Shown here: positions 10,349-21,488 of the stretch, in pieces | Layout: the number at the start of each line of letters is the position of its first letter | Position numbering within the stretch: position 1 is the first letter of the stretch | Assembly: GCA_913057905.1 (NCBI GenBank) | Contig: CAJXPB010000002.1 | Location: forward strand, 124,001-188,000 | Length of the DNA: 64,000 bases | From: an uncultured Pseudomonadota bacterium | GTDB lineage: Bacteria > Myxococcota_A > Bradymonadia > Bradymonadales > Bradymonadaceae | Direction: 5' to 3' | Program-made: the position numbers and the translations under genes | Notes under the pieces: model-generated | Databases searched by the model: none | What the model saw: only the letters and a program-made list of their open reading frames with translations | What the model was told of the DNA's origin: nothing

Positions 10349-10377
10349 AATATAACGACCCGGTTCGCGATTGGCAA
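10349..10377 (-). promoter_or_regulatory. Predicted sigma70-type promoter of pyrG
   Basis: On the minus strand TTGCCA (10377-10372) and TATATT (10354-10349) are separated by 17 bases; each hexamer has one mismatch to consensus. It points toward pyrG and lies just downstream of the clpB terminator, leaving an mRNA leader of roughly 215 bases with no obvious riboswitch. Confidence 0.65.
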
Positions 10378-10402
10378 CCGGGCTAAATCAGGTGGGCGCA
10401 CA

Positions 10403-10449
10403 CAAAAAGGCCGGCCGCAGTCGCACATTCGAGTGCGACTGCGGCCGGC
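10403..10449 (-). terminator. Rho-independent terminator of clpB
   Basis: A perfect 17-bp inverted repeat (10410-10426 and 10433-10449) with a 6-base loop is followed on the minus strand by C and five T residues. It begins 10 bases after the clpB stop codon. This is the strongest intrinsic terminator in the window. Confidence 0.92.
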
Positions 10450-10458
10450 GAGTTCGGG

Positions 10459-13059
<2,601 letters not shown>

Positions 13060-13110
13060 AGAAGGTACTCCTACAGCTTAAATTGTGGCTTGATGGATAG
13101 TTGGGCGGAG

Positions 13111-13125
13111 GGATTTCCTCCATAC
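13111..13125 (-). promoter_or_regulatory. Small hairpin in clpB leader
   Basis: GGAGG/CCTCC inverted repeat with a 5-base loop, about 52-66 bases upstream of the clpB start. It could sequester a GGAGG sequence in the mRNA leader, but no coding start follows it directly, so function is unknown. Confidence 0.3.
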
Positions 13126-13198
13126 ACGCTAAACAGTAAACAGGGTCGGGGGTTCGGCAAGGTTGAGCGAACGAACGCAGACCGATTTTCGCACTCCG

Positions 13199-13445
13199 GT
13201 CACCCCGCGCTCCCTGACGGTCGCATCGGGGGGATCGCTGCGCGCCTGCGGCGCGCTGCGACTGACGATTTTCGTGCTGGCGGGACGTTCAGCGCAGCAA
13301 TCGATCCTGGTACTTGCGGGGGTTTTCGAGCACGAGCGCCGTAGGCTGATGGGGTGCGTGCTTGCGGGGTTTTCAGCCGGCTGGAGATGCCGGCACGGGG
13401 GTTGGTCGATTTCAGAATGATGGTCATCCCGGTCTCGCGCCGCGC
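13199..13445 (+). repeat. Dispersed intergenic repeat family 1, copy A
   Basis: About 245 bp between clpB and the PKD lipoprotein gene. Recognisable modules in order: CTCCCTGACGGTCGCATCGG, the hairpin GCGCGCC-TGC-GGCGCGC (13240-13256), TTCAGCGCAGCAATCGAT, TTTTCGAGCACGAGC, GTAGGCTGATGGGGTGCGTG, CTTGCGGGG and a CCGGCTGGAGATG-like end, then a GATGGTCATC segment. The same modules in the same order occur at 16845-17190 (opposite strand) and 59202-59465. The short motif GTGCTTGCGGGG or a variant recurs inside the element. It is non-coding as far as can be judged. Confidence 0.85.
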
Positions 13446-13510
13446 CAGCGCGGCGCATCGAACCGGGCGATCACGCGGCGTGTCGCGCCGCAGGCGCGCC
13501 GCCGCGGCCT
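13437..13510 (-). repeat. Two GC-rich inverted repeats downstream of PKD lipoprotein gene
   Basis: Two strong palindromes lie after the stop of the PKD gene on the minus strand: a 9-bp stem with a 2-base centre (13437-13456) and CGCGCC-GCA-GGCGCG (13484-13498). The second is the same hairpin that forms the core of repeat family 1, here in inverted orientation, so this may be a truncated copy. They could terminate the PKD transcript; no U tract is visible. Confidence 0.55.
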
Positions 13511-13523
13511 CCAACGCCCAGAT

Positions 13524-16500
13524 CTAACTCGCCGTAAAGCTGATGGTCGTCGTATCCGTCGCGCCTTCGGGATCCGTGACCGTGACTTCGAAGGTATAGC
13601 TGCCGGAGACATCCGGTGTGAAGTTCGTCGAGGCCATCGAGGGCGATGAAAGGGTCGCCGACGAGCCCGACGGAGCCGTCGTCACCGACCAACTGTAGGT
13701 CAGCGTGCCGCCTTCGGGATCCGTGCTACCGGAGGCGTCCAGGGTCAACTGGGTTCCGGTGGGTTCGCTGTTGGACGGCGAAATCGTCGCCGAGGCGGTC
13801 GGCGCCTGGTTGGTCGCAGTGAAGCTGATCGTCGTGCTGTCGGTCGCGCCTTCAGGATCCGTGACCGTGACCTCGAAGGTGTAGCTGCCGGAGACATCGG
13901 GCGTGAAGTTCGTCGACGCCATCGTGGGCGACGACAGGGTCGCCGACGATCCAGACGGAGCCGTCGTCACCAACCAACTGTAGGTCAACGTTCCGCCTTC
14001 GGGATCCGTGCTGCCGGACGCGTCCAGGGTCAATTGGGTTCCGGTGGGTTCACTGTTGGATGGCGAGATGGACGCCGAGGCGGTCGGCGCCTGGTTGGTC
14101 GCAGTGAAGCTGATCGTAGTGCTGTCGGTCGCGCCCTCGGGGTCCGTGACCGTGACTTCGAAGGTGTAGCTGCCGGAGACATCCGGCGTGAAGTTCGTCG
14201 ACGCCATCGACGGCGATGAAAGGGTCGCTGACGAGCCCGACGGGGCCGTTGTCACCGACCAACTGTAGGTCAGGGTGCCGCCTTCGGGATCCGTGCTGCC
14301 GGAGGCGTCCAGGGTCAATTGGGTTCCGGTGGGTTCGCTGTTGGACGGCGAGATCGTGGCGGAAGCGGTCGGCGTTTGGTTGTTGGCCTGAATCGTGACC
14401 GTGGTCGACGCCGTCGCGTTGTTCGGGTCGCTGGCGATTAACTCGACCGTGTAGCTGCCAGCGACGTCCGGGGTGAAGTTCGACTGCGCCGAACTCGTGC
14501 TCGAGAGCATCGCCGATGAGCCCGAGGGCGTGCTGGTCAGATTCCAGGTGTAGGAGATGGTGCCACCCTCGGGGTCGGTGCTGCCGGAGCCGTCCACGGT
14601 CACCTGGGTACCGGTCGCGACCGACGATGACGGTGAGACCGATATCGACGGGGTCGGCGGCTGGTTGGCATTGACCTCGACCCGCTTCGACGCGAGCGCG
14701 GTCTCAACCCCATCACTCACCGATACGGTCACGATGTAGTCGCCCGTGGCGTTGACGGTGAGTGTGGCGTTGGCCGAATTTGCGTTGCTCAATGATGGCT
14801 GGTCGGAACTCGACAGACCCGATGGCTTGGCGGTGATCGACCACTGGTAGGTCAGGGTTTGACCCATGTCGGGGTCGGAGGCAGACGCGCTGAGGCTGAC
14901 CGTGTCCGAACCACCCGAGGGCAGCACAACCGTCGAATCCGACAGCGGCTGCACGGTCGGCGCCGTGTTCCCGGAGGGCGAACCCGTCGCGTAGAAGATG
15001 ACCGACGTGGTGTCGGTGTCCATGCCGTCGTCGACGGTCAATTCGACCTCGTAGGCGCCCTCGACATCGGGAGTAATCGTGGAACTCGGCCCGCTGGTCG
15101 AACCGAGCGACGCCGTCGACCCGGTCGGCTGGGCCAGAAGCGACCAGGTGTAGGTCAGACTGGCGTTCGAGCCGTCGGGATCGTTGCTCGACGATCCGTC
15201 CAGATTCAGTTGTGTGCCGGTCGCCGCGGGGCTGGAGATCGACGCGATCGACGCCGTCGGCGGCTGATTGACGTCGGGATTCACGGTGATCTCGACCGTG
15301 TCCATCGCCGTCATGCCGTTGCCGTCATCGACGGTCAGCGTGGCAGTAAAGGTTCCGGTGGTCTGGGGCGTGAACGTCGGGTCGACGACCGATGGATCCG
15401 AGAGGGTCGCCGACGAACCGCTCGGGCCGGACAAGCTCCAACTGTAGGTCAAATTGTCGCCGTCGGGATCGCTGCTGCCGCTTCCATCGAGGGTTACCTG
15501 ATCACCCTGGACGACGGTCTGGTCGGCCCCGGCATCGGCGGTGGGTGCGCGGTTCGGCTGCTCGACGGTCACCTCGGCCGTAGCGCGGAAGCCGTCGAGC
15601 TCGACCAGCACGGTCACATCGCCGACGGCTTGACCGGTAATCATCCCCGTATCGTCGACGCTAAGGATCGACGACGAGCCCGAGATCCAAGCAGACGGCC
15701 GTCCGCAAGGCGTCGATGTGTCGGTGTACGCAGCCTCGCTGCAGAGCGGATCGCCGGCGTCATTCAAGGGTACGGCATTCAACTGCGTCGACTCCCCGAT
15801 GAGCACCGTCGTCGGCATATTCGGCTCGATGCTGAGGCCGGCGACCGCGGACTGTTCGACGATTACCGTAGCGGTGGCCGAACGTCCCTCGGAGGAAACC
15901 GTTATTTCCGTGGCACCTGCACCGCTGGCGGTCACAACGCCCTGATCGTCGACCGACGCGACGCCCGACTGGGCGCTGCTCCAGTCGAAGTCTCGGTTAT
16001 CGAGCTCATTCCCCTCGGCATCGTAGGCAGTCGCCTGCAGCGTTTCAGTCGTACCGACCGTCAGAAAGACCGTTTGCGGGGTAAGCTCGACCCGCGAAAC
16101 GGGGACCGTGACGACCGAAAGCGAGACCTGCGCGGATACGTCGCCGACGCTGGCGGTCACCGTTGTGTCGCCGGCCATCAACCCTTCGATCTCGGCGACG
16201 GTCCCGGAGTCGCTGGTATTCGTGACGCTCGCCAGGTCGCCGCTCCCGACGTCCCAGCTCACATCGGTCTCCGGCGTGATGACCTCTCCGCGGGAGTTGA
16301 TGACCCTGGCCTCCAGCGAAGCGGTGCGCCCCACACCGACCTCGACCATCTCCGGCGAGGCCAAAATATTCCTGATCGTGGGACCGGTATCGCCGGCATC
16401 GTCCATCCCACCATCGTCCATGCCGCCGTCGCCCATACCACCGTCGGTTTCATCGGGCGCGACCTGACAGCGGCCCTGGACGCAGATTTCATCCAAAAAA

Positions 16501-16613
16501 CAGTCCCGGTTCGTCTCGCATTTGTCGTCGGAAAATTCGGGCGCACAGCCCGCCAAAAGCATCCCGGCGACGAGGGCGAACAACGACGATACGATCCAGT
16601 AGCGCTTACTCAT
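13524..16613 (-). CDS. Ig-like / PKD-repeat surface lipoprotein
   Basis: 1029 residues. The signal peptide ends in lipobox LLAGC (Cys near 23); then a Cys-rich CETNRDCF...CVQGRCQ segment and a low-complexity Asp/Gly/Met linker. Next come Big_2-like Ig domains (about residues 85-350; repeated T-x-V-x-V-S patterns) and seven PKD/REJ-like domains (about 353-1029), each opening N-x-x-P-T and containing DGSGSxDPxGG-L-TYSW. The last three units (95 residues, 285 bp each) are almost identical. An outer-surface adhesive or scaffold role is inferred. Confidence 0.88.
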   Translation of the reverse strand: MSKRYWIVSSLFALVAGMLLAGCAPEFSDDKCETNRDCFLDEICVQGRCQVAPDETDGGMGDGGMDDGGMDDAGDTGPTIRNILASPEMVEVGVGRTASLEARVINSRGEVITPETDVSWDVGSGDLASVTNTSDSGTVAEIEGLMAGDTTVTASVGDVSAQVSLSVVTVPVSRVELTPQTVFLTVGTTETLQATAYDAEGNELDNRDFDWSSAQSGVASVDDQGVVTASGAGATEITVSSEGRSATATVIVEQSAVAGLSIEPNMPTTVLIGESTQLNAVPLNDAGDPLCSEAAYTDTSTPCGRPSAWISGSSSILSVDDTGMITGQAVGDVTVLVELDGFRATAEVTVEQPNRAPTADAGADQTVVQGDQVTLDGSGSSDPDGDNLTYSWSLSGPSGSSATLSDPSVVDPTFTPQTTGTFTATLTVDDGNGMTAMDTVEITVNPDVNQPPTASIASISSPAATGTQLNLDGSSSNDPDGSNASLTYTWSLLAQPTGSTASLGSTSGPSSTITPDVEGAYEVELTVDDGMDTDTTSVIFYATGSPSGNTAPTVQPLSDSTVVLPSGGSDTVSLSASASDPDMGQTLTYQWSITAKPSGLSSSDQPSLSNANSANATLTVNATGDYIVTVSVSDGVETALASKRVEVNANQPPTPSISVSPSSSVATGTQVTVDGSGSTDPEGGTISYTWNLTSTPSGSSAMLSSTSSAQSNFTPDVAGSYTVELIASDPNNATASTTVTIQANNQTPTASATISPSNSEPTGTQLTLDASGSTDPEGGTLTYSWSVTTAPSGSSATLSSPSMASTNFTPDVSGSYTFEVTVTDPEGATDSTTISFTATNQAPTASASISPSNSEPTGTQLTLDASGSTDPEGGTLTYSWLVTTAPSGSSATLSSPTMASTNFTPDVSGSYTFEVTVTDPEGATDSTTISFTATNQAPTASATISPSNSEPTGTQLTLDASGSTDPEGGTLTYSWSVTTAPSGSSATLSSPSMASTNFTPDVSGSYTFEVTVTDPEGATDTTTISFTAS
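13527..14381 (-). repeat. Three near-identical 285-bp tandem repeats inside the PKD gene
   Basis: The segments starting at 13807 and 14092 repeat with an exact period of 285 bp and differ by only scattered bases; the third unit runs to the stop codon. Each encodes one 95-residue PKD domain (SPSNSEPTGTQLTLDASGS...). The other four PKD domains of the protein are clearly more diverged, so these are recent in-frame duplications. Confidence 0.9.
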
Positions 16614-16700
16614 TACAGCCTCACAACATGTCTGCAGATCACGTGTCGTGGGGACTATAACACCCGCAGGGGCAGCCTTCTAGCTATCCAGTTTCACGGC

Positions 16701-16803
16701 ACACGTGAGCGCGGGCCGCGTAGGACGTACGAGGTACGACGGGGCCGCGGACGACGTGAGCGCGGGCCGCGTAGGACGTACGAGGTACAACGGGAAGCCG
16801 CGG
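16701..16803 (-). repeat. Intergenic repeat family 2, two tandem 51-bp units
   Basis: Two units with a 51-bp period, each containing GTGAGCGCGGGCCGCG then TAGGACGTACGAGGTAC, followed by a partial third (GTGATCGCGG at 16809). The core is found again, on the other strand, at 63241-63312. It lies between the PKD lipoprotein promoter region and repeat family 1. Confidence 0.8.
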
Positions 16804-16844
16804 ACCACGTGATCGCGGAGATCAGCAGACGTGCGGAGGTGGAG

Positions 16845-16967
16845 ACCCCGCAAGCACGAAGATCGGTTGCTGCGCTGAACGTTACGCGAGCACGGAGATC
16901 GACAGTCGCCGCGCGCCGAAGGCGCGCAACGATCACCCCGTTGCGACCGGATGGGAGCCCGGGGGTG
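16845..16967 (-). repeat. Dispersed intergenic repeat family 1, partial copy B2
   Basis: A second, shortened unit in tandem with B1 on the minus strand. It starts with GGGCTCCCATCCGGTCGCAA, has the hairpin GCGCGCC-TTC-GGCGCGC (16911-16927 on the plus strand), TTCAGCGCAGCAACCGATC and ends at CGTGCTTGCGGGGT; the second half of the element is missing. Confidence 0.82.
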
Positions 16968-17190
16968 ACCATCTCCAGCCAGCTGCCCTCTTCGCAAGCA
17001 CGACCCCAGCGGGCCCAAGAAATCCCGCAAGCACGCACCCCATCAGCCTACGAAGCTCGTGCTCGAAAATCCCCGCAAGCACGAAGATCGGTTGCTGCGC
17101 TGAAGGACTCGCGAGCACGGAGATCGACAGTCGCCGCGCGCCGAAGGCGCGCAGCGATCCCCCCGATGCGACCGGTAGGGAGCCCGGGGA
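16968..17190 (-). repeat. Dispersed intergenic repeat family 1, copy B1
   Basis: A nearly complete unit on the minus strand that begins six bases after the etfA stop codon. Module order equals copy A: GGGCTCCCTACCGGTCGCAT, hairpin GCGCGCC-TTC-GGCGCGC (17136-17152 on the plus strand), TTCAGCGCAGCAACCGATC, CGTGCTTGCGGGG, TTTTCGAGCACGAGCTTCG, TAGGCTGATGGGGTGCGTGC, GGGCCCGCTGGGGTCGTGC and GCTGGCTGGAGATGG. Confidence 0.87.
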
Positions 17191-17195
17191 TGTCT

Positions 17196-18170
17196 TCAGT
17201 CGCCCACGCCGAGCTTCTTCAGTTTCTCGTTGAGCTCCGGCACGACCTCGAAGGCGTCCTGAACGAGGCCGTAGTCGGCGACGTCGAAGATCGGCGCCTC
17301 GGGATCGGTGTTGATGGCCACGATGAACTTCGAACCCTTCATCCCGGAGAGGTGCTGGATGGCTCCGGAGATGGCGATGGCGACGTACAGTTCCGGGGCC
17401 ACGACCTTTCCGGTCTGGCCGATCTGCCAGTCGTTGGGGGCGTAGCCGCTGTCGACCGCCGCGCGGCTGGCGCCGACGGCGCCGCCGAAGAGGTCGGCGA
17501 GTTCCTCGAGCATGTCGAAGGCTTCGGCGGATTTGAGCCCGCGGCCTCCGCTGATGACGACGTCAGCGTCGGTCAGCTCCGGGCGCTCGCTCTTTACGAG
17601 CTCGAGGCCCAGGTGCTCGACGTTGTCGAAGGTGGGCACGTCGACATCGACGGACTCGATGGGGGCGGCGTCGCCCTCGGGCGAATCGTCGAAGTCGGTG
17701 GTTCGGACCGACACGATCTTGGTGGGCGTGGTGACCTCGACGGTCTTGATGACCGAGCCCGACCAGATCGGTCGCCTGAAGCGAAGCGTGTCGCCGTTGG
17801 TGACGTCCATGGCGTTGGTGACCATCCCGGCCTCGAGCGCTTGCGCCACGCGGGGCAGGTAGTCGGAGCCCTGGGAGCTGGCCGGGCCGCAGACGATCTC
17901 GGCGTCGACCTGCTTTGCCACCTGAGCCACGACGGGCGCCCAGGTCTCGGCGGTGTAGGTCTCGAATTCCGGGGCTTCGGCGGTCAACACCTTGTCGACG
18001 CCCCGCTTGGCGACGGCATCGGCGATGTCGCCGGCGTCGTCGTCGAGGACCAGCGCGTAGACCTCGCCGCCGATAGCGTCGGCGGCGTCCCGGGCAAAAC
18101 TGATCGTCGGGAAGGTGCTGGAGCGAAGCTTGCCGGCCTGAATCTCTGCTACAACGAGTACGTTACTCAT
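17196..18170 (-). CDS. etfA: Electron transfer flavoprotein alpha subunit
   Basis: 324 residues. With EtfB it forms the soluble FAD-containing heterodimer that takes electrons from acyl-CoA dehydrogenases to ETF:quinone oxidoreductase. The C-terminal FAD domain is intact: [41 protein letters not shown] and [19 protein letters not shown]. It lies 46 bp after etfB in the TetR-etfB-etfA operon, so fatty-acid-linked regulation is expected. Confidence 0.96.
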   Translation of the reverse strand: MSNVLVVAEIQAGKLRSSTFPTISFARDAADAIGGEVYALVLDDDAGDIADAVAKRGVDKVLTAEAPEFETYTAETWAPVVAQVAKQVDAEIVCGPASSQGSDYLPRVAQALEAGMVTNAMDVTNGDTLRFRRPIWSGSVIKTVEVTTPTKIVSVRTTDFDDSPEGDAAPIESVDVDVPTFDNVEHLGLELVKSERPELTDADVVISGGRGLKSAEAFDMLEELADLFGGAVGASRAAVDSGYAPNDWQIGQTGKVVAPELYVAIAISGAIQHLSGMKGSKFIVAINTDPEAPIFDVADYGLVQDAFEVVPELNEKLKKLGVGD

Positions 18171-18216
18171 GGGTGCTCTCCTGTTCGATGTTCTGCGCGT
18201 TCAACCTCGGCGACGG

Positions 18217-18963
18217 TCAAATGAGGTTCGCTTCTTCGCGCAGCTTTTCGATGAGTTCATCGACGTCTTCGACGATTTCGCCGGCCTCGCGTTCGGGCGG
18301 CAGCTCGTATTTGACGCCCTTGACCTTCGGCGCAATGTCGACGCCGAGTTCGTCGGGGCTCGTCTCGTCGAGCGGCTTCTTTTTGGCCTGCATGATGCCG
18401 GGCAGCGAGGCGTATCGCGGCTCGTTGAGCCGTTCGATCGCCGTGATGATCGCCGGCGTCTGCACGCGTTTGACCTCTTCGCCGCCGTCGACCTCGCGGG
18501 TGACCTTCAGCCAGTCGCCGTCGACCTCGACCTTCGAGGCCTGGGTGACCTGCGGCCAACCGAGGTAGCCGGCCAGAAGCTGTCCAGTCTGATTTCGATC
18601 GGTGTCCAGCGACAACTTACCCAGCGTGATCAGATCGGGCTCTTCGTCCTGGGCGATCTCGGCCAACAGACGGGCGACCCCGTCGCTGTCGACATCTTCG
18701 TCGGTCTCGACGAGGATGCCGCGGTCGCCGCCCATGGCGATCCCCTTTCGGATCTCCTTGGTGGCTTCCTGCGGGCCGATGGAGACGACCACGACTTCGC
18801 CGCCGTGATCCTCTTTGATCCGGACCGCCTCCTCGACGCCCCATTCGTCGAGCTGGTTCATGACATGCTCGCCGCCTTCTGCTTCTACGGCGGTGCCGTC
18901 ATCAGAAATCGTGATCTTCTGGTCCGGGTCGGTGACCCGTTTGACAGTCGTCAAAATCTTCAT
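18217..18963 (-). CDS. etfB: Electron transfer flavoprotein beta subunit
   Basis: 248 residues, full length. EtfB binds AMP and contacts the dehydrogenase partner. It starts MKILTTVKRVTDPDQKI and contains the typical NQLDEWGVEEAVRIKE, VVVSIGPQEATKEIRKGIAMG and TLGKLSLDTDRNQTGQLLAGYLGWPQ segments. It follows the TetR gene by 45 bp with AAGGAGG just before the ATG, and precedes etfA. Confidence 0.96.
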   Translation of the reverse strand: MKILTTVKRVTDPDQKITISDDGTAVEAEGGEHVMNQLDEWGVEEAVRIKEDHGGEVVVVSIGPQEATKEIRKGIAMGGDRGILVETDEDVDSDGVARLLAEIAQDEEPDLITLGKLSLDTDRNQTGQLLAGYLGWPQVTQASKVEVDGDWLKVTREVDGGEEVKRVQTPAIITAIERLNEPRYASLPGIMQAKKKPLDETSPDELGVDIAPKVKGVKYELPPEREAGEIVEDVDELIEKLREEANLI

Positions 18964-19008
18964 CGCATCCTCCTTGCATCGGACGTAAGCGTTACTTCTG
19001 TGCGAACG

Positions 19009-19626
<618 letters not shown>

Positions 19627-19652
19627 TTCGCCGTAAAGTCGGTACCATCCAT

Positions 19653-19670
19653 TGAATGAATCGTCGTTCA
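19653..19670. promoter_or_regulatory. FadR-type operator
   Basis: TGAATGA-ATCG-TCGTTCA, an 18-bp palindrome with a 4-base centre and one mismatch. Architecture and bases match the operator known for TetR-type FadR proteins (TGAATGA-N4-TCATTCA). It follows immediately after the predicted -10 box of the TetR-etfBA promoter, where a bound repressor would block transcription. Confidence 0.8.
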
Positions 19671-19671
19671 G

Positions 19672-19700
19672 TAATTAGCGACCGAGATCCGCAAAGTCAA
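19672..19700 (-). promoter_or_regulatory. Predicted promoter of TetR-etfBA operon
   Basis: On the minus strand TTGACT (19700-19695) is followed after 17 bases by TAATTA (19677-19672), a poor -10. The FadR-type operator begins next to it, which supports the assignment. Confidence 0.5.
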
Positions 19701-19726
19701 CCTGAACGGTCGATAATGACCGCCTT

Positions 19727-20617
19727 TTAACCGGTCACGTAGTCGCCAAGTTCTTCGGGAAGCGGGCCGTCGAGCCGCAGATTATCGATGAGCCGCGCCT
19801 CACCGACGTGGACCGCCATGGCGATGACGACGCCGTCTTCTACGGTCGAATCCGGACGGTCGTCGAGGCGTTCCAGGGAGTCGGGATGGACCGCCTGCAC
19901 GTAGTCGATCGCCTCGGGGTCGGCGGCGTTCAAGACGACGTCCCGCGCCGCCTGTACAAGCGCTTCCGCGTCGCGTTCGCCGCCGTTCCACAGCTCCCAT
20001 GCCTCGGCGAGCCCCTCTGCCAGGCAGGTGGCCCGGGCGCGCTCGTCGTCGTCGAGGTATCGGTTGCGGCTGGAGACGGCGAGCCCGTCGTCCTCGCGGA
20101 CCGTCGGAGCGCCGACGATTTCGACGGGCATATCTAGATCGCGCACCATCCGACGAAGGATGGCGAGCTGCTGGTAGTCCTTGCGGCCAAAGACGGCGAC
20201 GTCGGGTTCGACGATATTCAGCAACTTGGTGACGATGGTGGCGACCCCGTCGAAGTGACCGGGCCGCTGCGGGCCACACAGTACATCATCCATCCCCTCG
20301 ACGTGGACGGTCGTCGAGTGGCCGTCGGGATACATCTCTTCGGGGTTGGGGGCGAAGATCAGCTCGCAACCGAGGTCGCGGCATTTTTCGGCATCGGATT
20401 CGAGCTCGCGAGGGTACGATTCGTAGTCCGAGCCCGGTTCGAATTGGGTCGGATTGACGAAGATACTGACGCATAGGTGGTCGGCCCGCTCGCGGGCGTT
20501 GCGCATCAGAGAAAGGTGTCCCTCGTGCAGGGCCCCCATGGTGGCCACAAATCCGACGGTCCCGTCGAGTTGGGATCGGGCCCGGCGAAACTCTTCGATC
20601 GTACGGCAGATCTTCAT
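19727..20617 (-). CDS. panC: Pantothenate synthetase
   Basis: 296 residues. PanC ligates pantoate and beta-alanine with ATP to give pantothenate, the coenzyme A precursor. Adenylation motifs are intact: TMGALHEGHLSL (about 26-37), NPTQF, FGRKDYQQL and SSRNRYL. It is 45 bp downstream of panB in the same orientation, forming a panB-panC pair. Confidence 0.97.
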   Translation of the reverse strand: MKICRTIEEFRRARSQLDGTVGFVATMGALHEGHLSLMRNARERADHLCVSIFVNPTQFEPGSDYESYPRELESDAEKCRDLGCELIFAPNPEEMYPDGHSTTVHVEGMDDVLCGPQRPGHFDGVATIVTKLLNIVEPDVAVFGRKDYQQLAILRRMVRDLDMPVEIVGAPTVREDDGLAVSSRNRYLDDDERARATCLAEGLAEAWELWNGGERDAEALVQAARDVVLNAADPEAIDYVQAVHPDSLERLDDRPDSTVEDGVVIAMAVHVGEARLIDNLRLDGPLPEELGDYVTG

Positions 20618-20662
20618 GTCGGTTGGTGTGGGATTGTCCCGAAAGTCTTCATCGGCACGGGA

Positions 20663-21460
20663 TTACCACGCGTGGTCGTCGGTTGGAAACTCTCCCGAAC
20701 GCACCTCGTCGCGGTAGCGCTCCAGAGCGTCGACCACGGTCTCCTCGAGGTCGGCAAACCGCTTGAGAAACTTCGGTTTAAAGCTGTTGTCGAGGCCCAG
20801 AAGGTCCTGAAGAACCAGCACCTGTCCGTCGGTCTCGGGGCCGGCGCCGATGCCGATCGTGGGTACGTCGACTGCGTCGGTGATCCGTTCGGCCAGATCG
20901 GCCGGGACCATCTCGAGGACCAGCGAATAGATGCCCGCATCTTCCAGGGCGCGGGCGTCCTCGATCATCTCGTCGCCGGCCTCACCGCGGCCCTGAACCT
21001 TGTAGCCGCCGAACTGGTGGACGGACTGTGGAGTCAGACCCAGATGGCCCATCACGGGAATGCCGGCGTCGGTCAATCTGTCGATCAGCGGAGCCACGCG
21101 CTCGCCGCCCTCGATTTTGACCGACTGGACGCCACCCTCCTTCATGAGCCGGCCGGCGTTTTTCATGCCGTCGCGGTCGCTGGACTGGTAGCTCATAAAG
21201 GGCATGTCGGCGACCAGATGGGACTGGCCGTCGGCACGCCTCACCGCTCGAGAATGATAGACGATGTCGTCGAGCGTCACCGGCAGGGTCGTGTCGCGCC
21301 CCTGGATGACGTTGCCAAGGCTGTCGCCGACGAGCATCACGTCGATGTCGGCGGATTCGACGAGCCGCGCGAAGGTGTAGTCGTAGCAGGTGACGACGGT
21401 CAGCGGCGTCCCCTCCCGATAGGTCTCTTTTAGCTCCAGAACGGTCCTGCGTGCGGCCAT
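20663..21460 (-). CDS. panB: 3-methyl-2-oxobutanoate hydroxymethyltransferase
   Basis: 265 residues. PanB makes ketopantoate from 2-oxoisovalerate and methylene-tetrahydrofolate, the first committed step to pantothenate. Family motifs: YDYTFARLVESADIDVMLVG, DSLGNVIQGRDTTLPVTLDD, MGHLGLTPQSVH and IGIGAGPETDGQVLVLQDLLG. It starts 28 bp after the phosphatase stop, so phosphatase, panB and panC may share a transcript. Confidence 0.97.
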   Translation of the reverse strand: MAARRTVLELKETYREGTPLTVVTCYDYTFARLVESADIDVMLVGDSLGNVIQGRDTTLPVTLDDIVYHSRAVRRADGQSHLVADMPFMSYQSSDRDGMKNAGRLMKEGGVQSVKIEGGERVAPLIDRLTDAGIPVMGHLGLTPQSVHQFGGYKVQGRGEAGDEMIEDARALEDAGIYSLVLEMVPADLAERITDAVDVPTIGIGAGPETDGQVLVLQDLLGLDNSFKPKFLKRFADLEETVVDALERYRDEVRSGEFPTDDHAW

Positions 21461-21488
21461 GTTCGTTCCTCGATTAAATTGCGTTGAA

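Noticed and set aside
13240-13256. UNCG tetraloop in the repeat-family-1 hairpin
   Set aside because: The pairing that gives a perfect 7-bp stem leaves a 3-base loop; a UNCG loop would force a C-C mismatch.
14859-18224. An open frame of more than 1100 codons on the plus strand
   Set aside because: It runs antisense through the PKD gene, the intergenic repeats and etfA; it is a by-product of GC-rich codon bias, with no family features.
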